Shown: piece by piece, positions 8,631-17,632 of the stretch
Layout of the letters: every line of letters begins with the position of its first letter
How positions within the stretch are numbered: position 1 is the stretch's first letter
NCBI GenBank assembly: GCA_031400455.1
Contig: JANNPX010000019.1
Coordinates: forward strand, 124,001 to 188,000
From: JANXYW01 sp031400455
GTDB lineage: Bacteria > Chloroflexota > Dehalococcoidia > DSTF01 > JACRBR01
Reading direction: 5' to 3'
DNA: 64,000 nucleotides
Program-made: the position numbers and the translations under genes
Notes under the pieces: model-generated
What the model was told of the DNA's origin: nothing
Database searches by the model: none
What the model saw: the letters and a program-made list of their open reading frames with translations, nothing else

Positions 8631-9341
8631 GTGAACCCTCCCGACCACTACGCCGTCCTTGAACTCGCACCCGACGCGACTGACGCCGAGATCAAGCGTC
8701 GCTATCGGAAGCTCATGCGCGCGGTGCATCCGGACGCGAACGCGAACGACCCGCTTGCCACCCGCAAGGCCGCGCGCCTGAACGTCGCCTTCGAGACGCT
8801 CGGCGATCCGGAACGGCGGCGCGCGTACGATCAGCTCCACCCGCGGGCCCGGGCGACGAGCCGCCGCAAGCACTACGAGCACGTCGCGGAGCAGCCCGAC
8901 TGGGAGGACATCGTCGCCGACAGCGTCTCGACGCGCGCCCCTGTGCACGTACACAATCCGCTGCCGACGATCGAGCCGGACGAGATCGAGATCGACATGG
9001 CGGAGCTGCGCGAGCAGGCGCGCGTCCGGCGTCGCATCGTCGTGACGAACCGCTGCGACTGCACGCTGACCGGCGCCGTGTCGACGTCGGAGCCGTGGGT
9101 ATGGGGGCCCGTCGGTCGATTGACGATCAAGCCGGGGCAAAAGGCAGAGTTCGATATCGACATCGTGGCGCGCAAGGTGACGTTTCCCGGCATCTCCCGC
9201 GCGTTGTTCGTGGCGAAAGACTGGACCGGTGTCGTGCCGGTGAAGATCACCGGCTACGCCCCGAAGCTCCGCCGCACGTATACGGCCACGGAGTCGGCGT
9301 ACGTCGCGCCTCGCCGCCGCCGCGCCGCGAGGGCGCGGTAG
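8631..9341 (+). CDS. J-domain protein with a C-terminal Ig-like domain
   Basis: A 236-residue protein. Residues 5-68 form a J domain with the essential HPD at 33-35, which stimulates Hsp70 ATPase in the family. A short basic linker (RARATSRRKHYEH) and an acidic stretch follow. About residues 120-225 form a beta-rich domain resembling an ASPM/Hydin-type Ig fold, around VVTNRCDCTLTGAVSTS and LTIKPGQKAEFDIDI. There are no Gly/Phe or zinc-finger regions, so this is a type III J-protein. The GTG start follows the enolase stop by 26 bases. The next gene starts immediately after its stop. Confidence 0.75.
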   Translation: MNPPDHYAVLELAPDATDAEIKRRYRKLMRAVHPDANANDPLATRKAARLNVAFETLGDPERRRAYDQLHPRARATSRRKHYEHVAEQPDWEDIVADSVSTRAPVHVHNPLPTIEPDEIEIDMAELREQARVRRRIVVTNRCDCTLTGAVSTSEPWVWGPVGRLTIKPGQKAEFDIDIVARKVTFPGISRALFVAKDWTGVVPVKITGYAPKLRRTYTATESAYVAPRRRRAARAR

Positions 9342-10235
9342 GTGACCACGCCACCGCTCCCGACGCCCGGACAGCGCGTAAGCGGCATCGATTTCCCGCA
9401 ATCGTACGCCCTACCCGGCAAGCCGGACGATGCTGCATCAACGACGACGCACGACGCCTACCGCCAGGCGCAGTTCGTCCTTGGCGCTGACTTGCGGCTC
9501 CTCGCCGAAGGCATGGAACTCCAGCTTCGTATCCTCAACGACTCGTCCCACTCGCGATACCGCACGCACGCGTACGCCGCCGTCGTCGGTGCGTGGTCGC
9601 GCGTGTACACGTCGATGGCGGACGCGTGCCTGCTGGTCACGCGTGGCTCGTACGCTTCGGCGCCCAATCTCATACGCAGCGCGTGTGAGCTGATCGCGGC
9701 CGAGTACCAGCTCCATCACGAAGAAATGCCCGAGTTCGTCGGCTGGATGCTGGGGCACCTCAAGCCCGACGAGGAGCACAAGGCCTTCGACATCGGCCTC
9801 GGCCATTACTTCGCCGGCACGACGCTCGCCGCCGACCAGCAGCTGCGCGCCGTGTATCGCGCAGCCAGCGATCTCGGCCGCCCGAACTTCGGCGCGACGC
9901 TGCTGGAGATCGGGCCGGAGTCGAACAACACGCGCCTGGCGCTGACGTTCGCCGACGCGTCGTTCCACGTCGGCTGGGCGGAGATCGAGCTGGGCTGGCT
10001 GCTGCGCCTCTGCGAACGCCAGCTCGCCGTCGCCGCGCACTTGCGCGACGTGCTGAACATCACTGACGAGACGCACGCCGCCGTCGCGACGTACGCCCGC
10101 CGCGTGCAGGAGGCGCTCGACAACCAGAGCCGAGCGCGCATCGAGGAAGTGAATGGTGGCGACGGCATGAAACGCTGGCTCATCCACAACTTCCGCCGCC
10201 AGCCGTCGGCTGCGCCGAAGAAATATCTTCTCTGA
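9342..10235 (+). CDS. Unknown, mostly helical protein coupled to the J-domain gene
   Basis: This 297-residue soluble protein is not recognised. It is predicted mostly alpha-helical, with blocks such as ADACLLVTRGSYASAPNLIRSACELIAAEYQLH and ASFHVGWAEIELGWLLRLCERQLAVAAHLR reading as amphipathic helices. The GTG start codon directly abuts the TAG of the J-domain gene with no spacing, so translation is probably coupled. A client or partner role with the J-protein is possible, but only by context. Confidence 0.6.
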   Translation: MTTPPLPTPGQRVSGIDFPQSYALPGKPDDAASTTTHDAYRQAQFVLGADLRLLAEGMELQLRILNDSSHSRYRTHAYAAVVGAWSRVYTSMADACLLVTRGSYASAPNLIRSACELIAAEYQLHHEEMPEFVGWMLGHLKPDEEHKAFDIGLGHYFAGTTLAADQQLRAVYRAASDLGRPNFGATLLEIGPESNNTRLALTFADASFHVGWAEIELGWLLRLCERQLAVAAHLRDVLNITDETHAAVATYARRVQEALDNQSRARIEEVNGGDGMKRWLIHNFRRQPSAAPKKYLL

Positions 10236-10246
10236 GCAATGACTAG

Positions 10247-10717
10247 TCAGCCTTGCAGCGAGCGGCGCATGATGGCGACGGGCTGCTTCTGGAACCTCGT
10301 CAGTTCGAAGGTCTCCCAGCCGAGACGGGTGTACAGCGACTCGGCGCTCTCGGTGTAGAGGTACAGCTCCGAGACGCCGAACTCGCGCGCGCCGGCTTCG
10401 CACGCCAGCACCAGCGCGCTGCCGATGCCGTTGCTCCGGTGCTGGGGAAGGACGTAGAGCCCGCCGAGATCGGGCTTCAGCTCGGGACGCGGTTCGACGC
10501 CGTCTAGTTCGAGCACGACGGAGCCGACCGGCTCATCGTCGACGAACGCCACCCAGCTGCACGGCATGCCGTCCGTACGCGTCTTCGTCGCGAGTTGCGC
10601 CGTCCACGCGTCGAGCGACGTGTTTGCGTAGGCGCCGCCCCACTCGTCCCAGTGCCAGCGCGCGATCAGCGGGACGAGATCGAGGTGGTGACCGAGGAGG
10701 TCGATCGTGGTGCTCAT
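10247..10717 (-). CDS. GNAT-family N-acetyltransferase
   Basis: A 156-residue GNAT protein with the acetyl-CoA-binding motif A around LYVLPQHRSNGIGSALV (the R/Q-x-x-G-x-G/A loop is RSNGIG). The usual YLYTESAESLYTRLGWE follows, with the Tyr used as general acid in many members. Its ATG overlaps the glpD stop by 4 bases (ATGA), making it the third gene of glpK-glpD-GNAT. The acceptor substrate is unknown. There is no evidence that it belongs to glycerol metabolism beyond the operon. Confidence 0.8.
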   Translation of the reverse strand: MSTTIDLLGHHLDLVPLIARWHWDEWGGAYANTSLDAWTAQLATKTRTDGMPCSWVAFVDDEPVGSVVLELDGVEPRPELKPDLGGLYVLPQHRSNGIGSALVLACEAGAREFGVSELYLYTESAESLYTRLGWETFELTRFQKQPVAIMRRSLQG

Positions 10718-12357
10718 CCGGCGCCGAGCGCTTCGACCGGCACGAGCGTTTCGCGCAATTCGCGCTCGTATGCGGCGACCTCGTGCGTGATGCGGTCATC
10801 GCTCCAGCCGAGGCGGGGCGCCATCACGCGGGCGGCACGCTCGGCGCCGTCGAGGGCGTGGCAGACGCTCCATCCGACAGGGAGGCGGCGGAGCAGCACG
10901 TCGGCCAGCGTGACGGCGTGCTCGTGCTCGACAGCGTACGCGACCTGCGCGAGCACGTCGGGATTGTGCTCGCAGATGCGCTCGCCGAGCGACGCGTCCG
11001 CCGCGATCATCGCGCGTATTTCGGCGGCGCGAGCGCCGTAGAGGGCGAGGGGGTCGCTGGTGTGCGACGCGCGGGACAGGCCTTCAGACGTGTCCGTACG
11101 CGAGGCAGCGGTGGCGGATGGGGAGGGCACGCCACCGCGTGCCCCTACACCGGGCGGCGGTGCGGTGTCGGACGGTGCCGTGTGCTTCTTGATGGCGGGG
11201 AGGGCCATGCGGGCGAGGGCGCGGTACGTCGTGAGTTTGCCGCCGACGATGGAGAGCAGGCCGTTGGGGCCGCCGCGCTTGGCGTGATCGATGATGAAGT
11301 GGCTGCGCGGGATCTTGCTTTCGTCGGTACCTGCGGGCATCCACGGGAGGGGACGCACGCCGCAGTACGTGTACAGCACGTGCTCGCGTAGGAGCGGCGT
11401 CGCCGGGAAGAGCCACGTCGCCTCGTCGAGCAGGTAGCACAACTCGTCGGGCGTGCAGCGCGCCTGTGCGGGGTCGCCGTCCCAACGCGTGTCCGTCGTG
11501 CCTACGAGCGTGTGGCCGTACCAGGGCAGGATGAAGAACGGGCGCCCGTCATCCTTCGCTGAGGCGAAGACGGCGTGCTGCGGGCCGCCGGGCCAGTCGA
11601 CGACGAGATGGCTGCCCTTCGTGCCGCCGATCAACGGCTCGTGGCGCTGAGCATCGCTGCCCGCGAGCACCTGGTCCACCCAGGGGCCGGCGGCGTTGAC
11701 GACGACCTTCGCTTCGACCTCGGCCGTCGCGCCCGTGCAGGCGTCGCGCAGCATCACGCCGCGCAGCACGTGTGCGGGCGATACGAGGCCGGTCGCCTCG
11801 ACGTGGTTGAGCGCCACGCCGCCGGCGTCGGTGAGATCGCGGACGGCTTCGATGGTCAGGCGCTCCGGGAACTCGACCTGCGCGTCCGACATGAGGAATG
11901 CGGACGTAAGTCGGTCGCGGCTCAGTCCGGGCTCGTACGTATCGAGCGCGCGCGGTGGCATCGCTCGGTGGCGCGGGAGCGACTTGCGGAACGAGAACAG
12001 GTCGTAGAGCGTCAGTCCGATGCGAACCTTCCATCCGGGACGCGCGTCACCGCGATAGACCGGTATCAGCAGTTGCAGCGGGCGCACCAGGTGCGGCGCG
12101 TCACGCACGAGCGTCTCGCGCTCGCCGAGCGATTCGTACACGAGGCCGAACTCGCCGTGTTCGAGGTAGCGGAGGCCGCCGTGGATGAGCCGTGTCGCGC
12201 GGGACGTCGTGCCGCCGCCGAAGTCATTACGCTCGACGAGGAGCGTCTTGTAGCCGTGCAGCGCCGCCTCGCGGGCGATGCCGGCGCCGTTGATGCCGCC
12301 ACCGATGACGACGACATCGAACTTCTGCTTCGCGACCTTGTCGAGCGTCGGCCTCAC
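10714..12357 (-). CDS. glpD: Aerobic-type glycerol-3-phosphate dehydrogenase, FAD-dependent
   Basis: A 547-residue GlpD/GlpA-type flavoenzyme oxidising glycerol-3-phosphate to dihydroxyacetone phosphate. The FAD-binding DVVVIGGGINGAGIA lies near the N-terminus, followed by the family block TSRATRLIHGGLRYLEHGEFGLV and the DAO domain. The C-terminal alpha-helical domain starts near residue 410. Between the two lies a Pro/Ala/Ser-rich insertion with a short DNA hairpin (11125-11144) resembling the intergenic repeats. The GTG at 12357 is chosen because it overlaps the glpK stop by 4 bases (GTGA) and opens right before the FAD motif. A longer open frame upstream is antisense-like sequence over glpK. 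Confidence 0.92.
   Translation of the reverse strand: MRPTLDKVAKQKFDVVVIGGGINGAGIAREAALHGYKTLLVERNDFGGGTTSRATRLIHGGLRYLEHGEFGLVYESLGERETLVRDAPHLVRPLQLLIPVYRGDARPGWKVRIGLTLYDLFSFRKSLPRHRAMPPRALDTYEPGLSRDRLTSAFLMSDAQVEFPERLTIEAVRDLTDAGGVALNHVEATGLVSPAHVLRGVMLRDACTGATAEVEAKVVVNAAGPWVDQVLAGSDAQRHEPLIGGTKGSHLVVDWPGGPQHAVFASAKDDGRPFFILPWYGHTLVGTTDTRWDGDPAQARCTPDELCYLLDEATWLFPATPLLREHVLYTYCGVRPLPWMPAGTDESKIPRSHFIIDHAKRGGPNGLLSIVGGKLTTYRALARMALPAIKKHTAPSDTAPPPGVGARGGVPSPSATAASRTDTSEGLSRASHTSDPLALYGARAAEIRAMIAADASLGERICEHNPDVLAQVAYAVEHEHAVTLADVLLRRLPVGWSVCHALDGAERAARVMAPRLGWSDDRITHEVAAYERELRETLVPVEALGAG
11125..11144. repeat. Hairpin repeat inside glpD
   Basis: GGGCACGC and GCGTGCCC form a perfect 8-bp inverted repeat around CACC, followed by CTACA. 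It encodes part of a low-complexity linker in GlpD and looks like an intergenic repeat captured in a coding region. Confidence 0.5.
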
Positions 12358-13874
12358 AAGCCGCTGCCGTGCGATGGGTCGTCCGTGACCCAGCCCTTCG
12401 CGCGACCAACGGCGCGCCGCCATCCGGCGACGAGAGCTTCTCGGTCGGACGGCAGCATGCGTGGCTCGAAGCGGCCGCCGTCCTTGCCGATTGCCGCGAT
12501 CTCGGCCTCGTCGCGCCAGAATCCGACGGCCAGCCCGGCCAGGTACGCCGCGCCGAGCGCTGTCGTCTCGGGAGTGGCTGATCGCATTACGGGGCGTTGC
12601 AGCACGTCGGCCTGCATCTGCATGAGCAGGTCGTTCGCGACGGCGCCGCCATCGACGCGCAACTCGTGCATGCGCACGCCGGTCTCGCGCTCCATGAGCT
12701 CGACGACGTCCAGCGTCTGCAGCGCGATCGACTCCAGCGTGGCGCGCGTGATGTGGGCGGCGGTGGTGCCGCGCGTGATGCCGATGATCGTGCCGCGGGC
12801 GTACATGTCCCAGTGCGGCGCGCCGAGCCCCGCGAACGCGGGCACGACGTACACGCCGTCGCTGGATGGCACAGAGGCGGCGAGCGCTTCGCTGTCGGCG
12901 GCGCTCTTGATGATGCCGAGTCCGTCGCGCAGCCACTGGATGGCGGCGCCAGCGATGAAGACGCTGCCTTCGACCGCAAACCGCTGCTTGCCGCCAATGC
13001 GCGACGCCACGGTCGTCAGCAGTCCGTGCTGCGAGAACACCGGGCGGTCGCCCGTGTGCTGGAGGATGAAGCAGCCGGTGCCGTACGTGTTCTTGGCGTC
13101 GCCCGCATGGAAGCAGCCCTGTCCGAAGAGGGCGGCCTGCTGATCGCCTGCGATGCCTGCGATGGGGAGCGGCGCGCCGAAGATCGACGCGTCGGTCTCG
13201 GCGACGATGCCGCTGCTGTCGACGAGAGACGGGAGCATCGCGGCTGGGAGGTTCAGTTCGTTGAGCATGAGGTCGTCCCACTCGCCGTCGTGCAGGTTGT
13301 AAAGCATGGTACGGGACGCGTTCGTCGCGTCGATCACGTGCTCGCGTCCGCCGGTGAGCTTATGAACGAGCCAAGAATCCACGGTGCCGAACGCCAGTTC
13401 TCCCGACTCGGCACGCTGCTGCATGCCCTTGCCGCCGTTGTCGAGGAGCCAGCGCACCTTCGTGCCGGAGAAGTAGGCGTCGATGACGAGTCCGGTGCGA
13501 GATCGGACTTCGACTTCCAGGCCGCGCTTGCGCAGGTCCTCGCAGATCGCGGCTGTGCGGCGGCACTGCCAGACGACGGCATCGTTGATCGCTATGCCGG
13601 TGGCGCGATCCCAGACGATCGTTGTCTCGCGCTGGTTTGTGATGCCGATTGCCGCGATGTCCGCGATCTCGGTCTTCGTGTCAGCGAGCACTTTGCGCGC
13701 GGCGTCGAGCTGCGACGACCAGATCGCTTCGGGATCGTGCGAGACCCAGCCCGGTTGCGGATAGATCTGCGGGAACTCGAAGGCGGCCTGAGCGGCGGGA
13801 GCGCCGGCGTGGTCGAAGAGAATGGCGCGCGAGCTGGACGTGCCCTGGTCGAGCGCGAGGATGTACTTCGGCAT
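12354..13874 (-). CDS. glpK: Glycerol kinase
   Basis: A 506-residue FGGY-family kinase that phosphorylates glycerol to glycerol-3-phosphate. The N-terminus reads MPKYILALDQGTSSSRAIL, the family's ATP-binding start. Further blocks include QQHGWVEHDP-like QPGWVSHDPEAIW, GITNQRETT, SGTKVRWLLDN, FGTVDSWLVHKLTGG and the C-terminal MRVDGG-like LRVDGGAVANDLLMQ. The ATG at 13874 begins exactly at the conserved start; a longer upstream frame is spurious. It is first in the glpK-glpD-GNAT operon. There is no Shine-Dalgarno sequence, and a TACACT hexamer sits 6 bases upstream. No GlpF facilitator is nearby. Confidence 0.95.
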   Translation of the reverse strand: MPKYILALDQGTSSSRAILFDHAGAPAAQAAFEFPQIYPQPGWVSHDPEAIWSSQLDAARKVLADTKTEIADIAAIGITNQRETTIVWDRATGIAINDAVVWQCRRTAAICEDLRKRGLEVEVRSRTGLVIDAYFSGTKVRWLLDNGGKGMQQRAESGELAFGTVDSWLVHKLTGGREHVIDATNASRTMLYNLHDGEWDDLMLNELNLPAAMLPSLVDSSGIVAETDASIFGAPLPIAGIAGDQQAALFGQGCFHAGDAKNTYGTGCFILQHTGDRPVFSQHGLLTTVASRIGGKQRFAVEGSVFIAGAAIQWLRDGLGIIKSAADSEALAASVPSSDGVYVVPAFAGLGAPHWDMYARGTIIGITRGTTAAHITRATLESIALQTLDVVELMERETGVRMHELRVDGGAVANDLLMQMQADVLQRPVMRSATPETTALGAAYLAGLAVGFWRDEAEIAAIGKDGGRFEPRMLPSDREALVAGWRRAVGRAKGWVTDDPSHGSGL

Positions 13875-13880
13875 AAGGGC

Positions 13881-13886
13881 AGTGTA
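13881..13886 (-). promoter_or_regulatory. Putative -10 (TACACT) for a leaderless glpK operon mRNA
   Basis: On the minus strand TACACT is followed by six bases (GCCCTT) and the glpK ATG. No ribosome-binding site can be fitted between them. Confidence 0.5.
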
Positions 13887-13993
13887 GGGAAGGTGGGCCG
13901 GGCGCGCGAGATCGGCTCGTGTTGTGGTCGAGTGTGCATCGTACGGCTCGCGGTGTTGATGGTATGGCGTCGCCGGAGCGTTGTGCACGGTGG

Positions 13994-14023
13994 AGTAGAT
14001 GCTTCGCTTCGCTCTGCATGACA
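13994..14023 (+). repeat. Dispersed repeat copy a (TTCGCTTCGCTC family)
   Basis: Reads AGTAGATGCTTCGCTTCGCT then CTGCATGACA. It is one of six related copies in the window, all intergenic and all in the same orientation on the plus strand. Confidence 0.7.
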
Positions 14024-14041
14024 AATGCGGCTGCGTTGTGG

Positions 14042-14971
14042 CTAAGCCGAGTCGTCCCAACGCTTGAGGATCGCTGCTTGCTCCGGCGTCGTGCGCACGC
14101 GCAGTGCGTCGAGGATTGCGGGGCGGCGGCGGATGTCTCGTTCGAGCTGTTCTTCGAGGATCGCAAGCAGCGGCGGGCGGTTGGTCGCGGCCAGGAGGAG
14201 TGCGAGATACGTGTGCAGTTCGTTGCTGATCTTGGCGCTCATGATCGATGCGAGGGAGGCGTAGGAGTCGTCGAACTCGCGCTCGACGATCGTCTCGGCG
14301 AGTTTGGTGAGGAGGGGCTCATCGGTCTGCTCGAGCGCGTCACGTGTCAGGCGAGCGAGGCAGAGTGACATCACCTCGGGCGGCGCGTCGACGAGCAACT
14401 CGACCGCGGCTTCGACGAGCGCGGGTTCGGGCCGGTCGGCCGCTACTAGCCATTGGTAGACGGCGAGTTGGTGCCCCATGCCGGCGAGGAGCTGGATGGC
14501 AGTATTGGCGGGCTCCGGCGTGAACTCGCTTGAGTCGCCGACATGCTCAACGGCGACATACGGGAAGAGATCCGGATCGGTCGCGGCGATCAGGCGCAGA
14601 CCGAAGGCACGCAGGTTGGCGGTGCCGTCGACCCCCATCGATTTCTCATAGGTGTCGCTGGCGCGCATGCCGATCGATATGTCGCGCACATCGGCGAATA
14701 TCAGGAGGACCCGCGTGATGAGCGTGCGGATGTGTGCACCGGGATCGCGTTTCTCGCCTTCGGCATCGACTTCACTATAGACGGTGAGAATCTGCTCGCG
14801 CAGAGACGTCAGCGGGCGATCGAGCAGGGCATCCAATGCGGCTTCGCGCGCGAGGCGATCGCCGGAGGCGAGTAGCTCCGAGACGCACGCCGCGAACGGC
14901 TTCTCGTCGCCCGTCGCGAGGATCTTGAGGCGGGAGACGTCCGGTGAGGCGGGGCGCTTCTTGGGTGGCAC
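14042..14971 (-). CDS. Unknown alpha-helical repeat-like protein
   Basis: A 309-residue soluble protein of regularly spaced amphipathic helices, for example FAACVSELLASGDRLAREAAL, TAIQLLAGMGHQLAVYQWLV and HTYLALLLAATNRPPLLAILE. The look is HEAT-repeat or DUF2336-like, but I cannot assign a family. The GTG start is preceded by GGAG at a spacing of 6. It lies downstream of ispG beyond a strong hairpin (14993-15014), so it is probably a separate transcript. It ends at 14042, close to a dispersed repeat and upstream of glpK. Confidence 0.6.
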   Translation of the reverse strand: MPPKKRPASPDVSRLKILATGDEKPFAACVSELLASGDRLAREAALDALLDRPLTSLREQILTVYSEVDAEGEKRDPGAHIRTLITRVLLIFADVRDISIGMRASDTYEKSMGVDGTANLRAFGLRLIAATDPDLFPYVAVEHVGDSSEFTPEPANTAIQLLAGMGHQLAVYQWLVAADRPEPALVEAAVELLVDAPPEVMSLCLARLTRDALEQTDEPLLTKLAETIVEREFDDSYASLASIMSAKISNELHTYLALLLAATNRPPLLAILEEQLERDIRRRPAILDALRVRTTPEQAAILKRWDDSA

Positions 14972-14992
14972 ACAAGCTCCGATGAAGACGAA

Positions 14993-15014
14993 AGGGCCGC
15001 CTCGGGGCGGCCCT
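14993..15014 (-). terminator. Rho-independent-like terminator after ispG
   Basis: AGGGCCGCC and GGCGGCCCT form a perfect 9-bp stem with a 4-base loop, followed on the minus strand by TTCGTCTT. It lies 32 bases past the ispG stop and probably ends the rpsB-ispG cluster. Confidence 0.7.
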
Positions 15015-15046
15015 ACAACTTACAACGTCTCACGTCCTGCGCGCTG

Positions 15047-16195
15047 TTAGCGGCTCGGCACTTCCATCAGCGGGATGACATCGTCCATCGTGTGGCTCAC
15101 CGCTGTGTAGGTGCCGGCTTCCATTTCGGCGATGATCTTTTCGCCTTCTTCGATGAGCGCGCTCATGAACTCGGGTTCGTCGACGGTCTTGACGATCTCG
15201 CCTTTGCGGAAAATGACGCCGCGGCCCTTGCCGCCGGCGATGCCAAGGTCGGCCATCTTTGCTTCGCCGGGACCGTTGACTACGCAACCCATGACGGCGA
15301 CCGTGAGGATCTTTCCGCGTTTGGTGAAATGTTCTTCGACCTTGTTCGCCAGCGGGATGAGCTCGATCTCGATGCGGCCGCACGTCGGGCAGGCGACGAG
15401 TGTTGCGCCGCGTTTGCGGAGGTTCAGCGTGTTGAGGATATCCCAGCAGATCGGCACTTCTTCGACAGGGTCGGCGGCCAGCGAGACGCGGATGGTGTCG
15501 CCGATGCCCTCGGCGAGCAGGATGCCGATGCCGATGGCGCTCCGCACCGATCCGGCGCGCGGCGTGCCCGCTTCCGTAACGCCGAGATGCAGCGGGTACG
15601 GCACGAGCGTCGCGAGCCGGCGGTACGCCTCGACCATCGTCGGGACGTCAAACGCCTTCATGGAGATCTTGATGTCGTCGAAGTCGGCTTCGTTGAGGAC
15701 CTTGATCTCCCAGAGCGCCGCATCGACCATGCGATCCGGCAACGACGGGGGAAGCTCACCTTCTGCTAGTGCGCGGATCGGCGGCAGCGAACCTGCGTTG
15801 ACGCCGATGCGGATCGGCATGTTGTGCTCTTTCGCTTCGCGCGCGACCTGTTTCACCTTTTCGGCGTCGCGAATGTTGCCGGGGTTGAGGCGTAGGCCAT
15901 CGAAGCCTCCGCGGATGGCGGCCAGCGCCCAGCGGTAGTCGAAGTGGATGTCGGCGATGATCGGCAGCGGCGCCCGCTTCACGATCTCCGGGATGGCGTC
16001 GGCGGCAGGCTTGTCCGGAATAGCGATACGGACGATGTCGCAGCCGGCTTCCTTGAGTTGGTCGAGTTGTGCGACCGTGGCATCGACGTTCTCCGTGATC
16101 GTCGCGCACATCGACTGGACGGCGATGGGTGCATCTCCGCCGACCTGGACATCGCCGACGAATACGGGCTTGGACTTGCGTCGAGGGCTCATCAT
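15047..16195 (-). CDS. ispG: 4-hydroxy-3-methylbut-2-enyl-diphosphate synthase (MEP pathway)
   Basis: A 382-residue IspG/GcpE, the iron-sulfur enzyme converting MEcPP to HMBPP. The TIM-barrel start carries VQVGGDAPIAVQSM. The central DIHFDYRWALAAI and the substrate block LRLNPGNI are present. The [4Fe-4S] ligands sit in CPTCGR and MGCVVNGPGEA in the C-terminal domain. The ATG at 16195 overlaps the rseP stop by 4 bases. It is last in the cluster with dxr two genes upstream, so two MEP-pathway steps are co-located. A strong terminator follows. Confidence 0.95.
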   Translation of the reverse strand: MMSPRRKSKPVFVGDVQVGGDAPIAVQSMCATITENVDATVAQLDQLKEAGCDIVRIAIPDKPAADAIPEIVKRAPLPIIADIHFDYRWALAAIRGGFDGLRLNPGNIRDAEKVKQVAREAKEHNMPIRIGVNAGSLPPIRALAEGELPPSLPDRMVDAALWEIKVLNEADFDDIKISMKAFDVPTMVEAYRRLATLVPYPLHLGVTEAGTPRAGSVRSAIGIGILLAEGIGDTIRVSLAADPVEEVPICWDILNTLNLRKRGATLVACPTCGRIEIELIPLANKVEEHFTKRGKILTVAVMGCVVNGPGEAKMADLGIAGGKGRGVIFRKGEIVKTVDEPEFMSALIEEGEKIIAEMEAGTYTAVSHTMDDVIPLMEVPSR

Positions 16196-17568
16196 TTCAG
16201 CAGGGTGTCTCCGTTTAAGATGCGCACGATATCGAAGTAGGTGATGACGAGTGCGAAGAGGATCATCGCACCGAACCCCGCCAAGTGTACCAGCGCCTCC
16301 TTTTCGGGCGCGACGCGCTTCCCGCGACGGAGGAACTCGACGAAGATGAACGCCAAGCGTCCGCCGTCGACCATGGGGATGGGCAGGGCGTTCAGCATCG
16401 CAAGGCTCATACTGATCAGCGCGGCGAAGTTGAGCAGAGACAGCCAGCCGGCTTGGTCGACAACTTCGCCGGTGGCCTGCGCGATGCCGACCGGTCCCGT
16501 GAATGGCGAATCGCCGAAGCCGCGGATAACGCCCCAGATCTGGTTGCGCGCCATGATCAGCGATTCGTAACTGAGGCGCGCGCCGTTCGGGATGGCTTCC
16601 CACGGTGGCTGCGCTTCGCGTTCGATGGGGACGATGTATGCCTGCGGGACGGCGAACTCGTAGCACGGGAACTCGGTGCCGGCGAACAAGCGCGTCTTCA
16701 ACGCTTCGGCGGCCGCCCGCGATTCTGGATCCTCGGCGCCGCACTGGGCGGCGGTGAGCGGTCTGAAGCCAAACGCCGCACCGCCGAGGCATGCCGCCGG
16801 AGCCCCTGCCGGGACCTGTTCTTTGTATTCGACGAAGTTCTTCTCGGATTGCGTCTGGATCTCCACGCGTTCCGCAGCTGTCGTCGTCGTGGCCTGCGAG
16901 TGCGCTGGAGAAATGCTAATCCCGATCGGACCCTGCGATCGCTTAACGCCGCACTCATCGAGGTACGACTTCGGGTTCCAGCGCGAGTACACCGACTTGG
17001 TGATGTTCTCAGTACCGGTGCGTGGGTCGGTGCGCTTAAGCGTGAGATCGATGTTCGAGCCCTGGTACACCCGCAGGAGGTAGGACGCGTCCTGCTGGCT
17101 CTTGATGCCGCGTCCGTTGACCTCGAGGATCTGGTCGCCTGCGCGCAGATCGGCGCTGGCGGCTGGACTGTTTGGTACGACCTCGACGATGCTTGCGCCG
17201 GCGACGGAGATGTCATGCGGGATCATGAGGCCGGCGCTAAAGAGCGTGATGGCGAGAATGAGGTTCATGAATACGCCGGCGCCGATGATCACCGTGCGTT
17301 TCCACTTCGGCTGTGCAGCCAAGCTTTGCGGGTCGGTCGGATCCTCTTCTCCGAGCATGCGGACGAATGCACCAAGTGGGATGGCGTTCACCGTGTAGTC
17401 GGTATCGCGCCAGCGGAAGCCGAAGAGTCGCGGCGGCAATCCGATGCCTGCCTCCAGTACCTTCACGCCGAACATCTTCGCCGTGACGTAGTGGCCGGCT
17501 TCATGGACCACAAGCAGTCCCAGCAGGATGCCGAAGAACGGCAGGATGGATTGGGTTAGTACGTCCAC
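16192..17568 (-). CDS. rseP: Site-2 intramembrane zinc metalloprotease (M50 family)
   Basis: A 458-residue M50 protease. The first transmembrane helix carries the zinc motif VVHEAGHYVTAKMFG, with His22, Glu23 and His26. A PDZ-like domain sits near residues 120-165 (ADLRAGDQILEVNG). The last helices hold MLNALPIPMVDGGRLAFIF, equivalent to the LDG zinc ligand region. An insertion of about 130 residues after the PDZ region contains several Cys residues and is longer than in E. coli RseP. The family cleaves anti-sigma factors and signal-peptide remnants in the membrane. It overlaps ispG by 4 bases and follows dxr by 64 bases. Confidence 0.9.
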   Translation of the reverse strand: MDVLTQSILPFFGILLGLLVVHEAGHYVTAKMFGVKVLEAGIGLPPRLFGFRWRDTDYTVNAIPLGAFVRMLGEEDPTDPQSLAAQPKWKRTVIIGAGVFMNLILAITLFSAGLMIPHDISVAGASIVEVVPNSPAASADLRAGDQILEVNGRGIKSQQDASYLLRVYQGSNIDLTLKRTDPRTGTENITKSVYSRWNPKSYLDECGVKRSQGPIGISISPAHSQATTTTAAERVEIQTQSEKNFVEYKEQVPAGAPAACLGGAAFGFRPLTAAQCGAEDPESRAAAEALKTRLFAGTEFPCYEFAVPQAYIVPIEREAQPPWEAIPNGARLSYESLIMARNQIWGVIRGFGDSPFTGPVGIAQATGEVVDQAGWLSLLNFAALISMSLAMLNALPIPMVDGGRLAFIFVEFLRRGKRVAPEKEALVHLAGFGAMILFALVITYFDIVRILNGDTLLK

Positions 17569-17632
17569 ATCGCCTCGCCCGCCCCGCGGAAGCGGGGCTC
17601 ATCTGCATGTACGTTCGCTTGCGGGTGGCGGT

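Noticed and set aside
12358..13281. N-terminal extension of glpD by about 308 residues
   Set aside because: The extension lies over glpK in another frame; the GTG at 12357 overlapping the glpK stop and opening before the FAD motif is better.
16196..16792. N-terminal extension of ispG
   Set aside because: It overlaps rseP and has no IspG similarity; the ATG at 16195 fits the family and the 4-base overlap.
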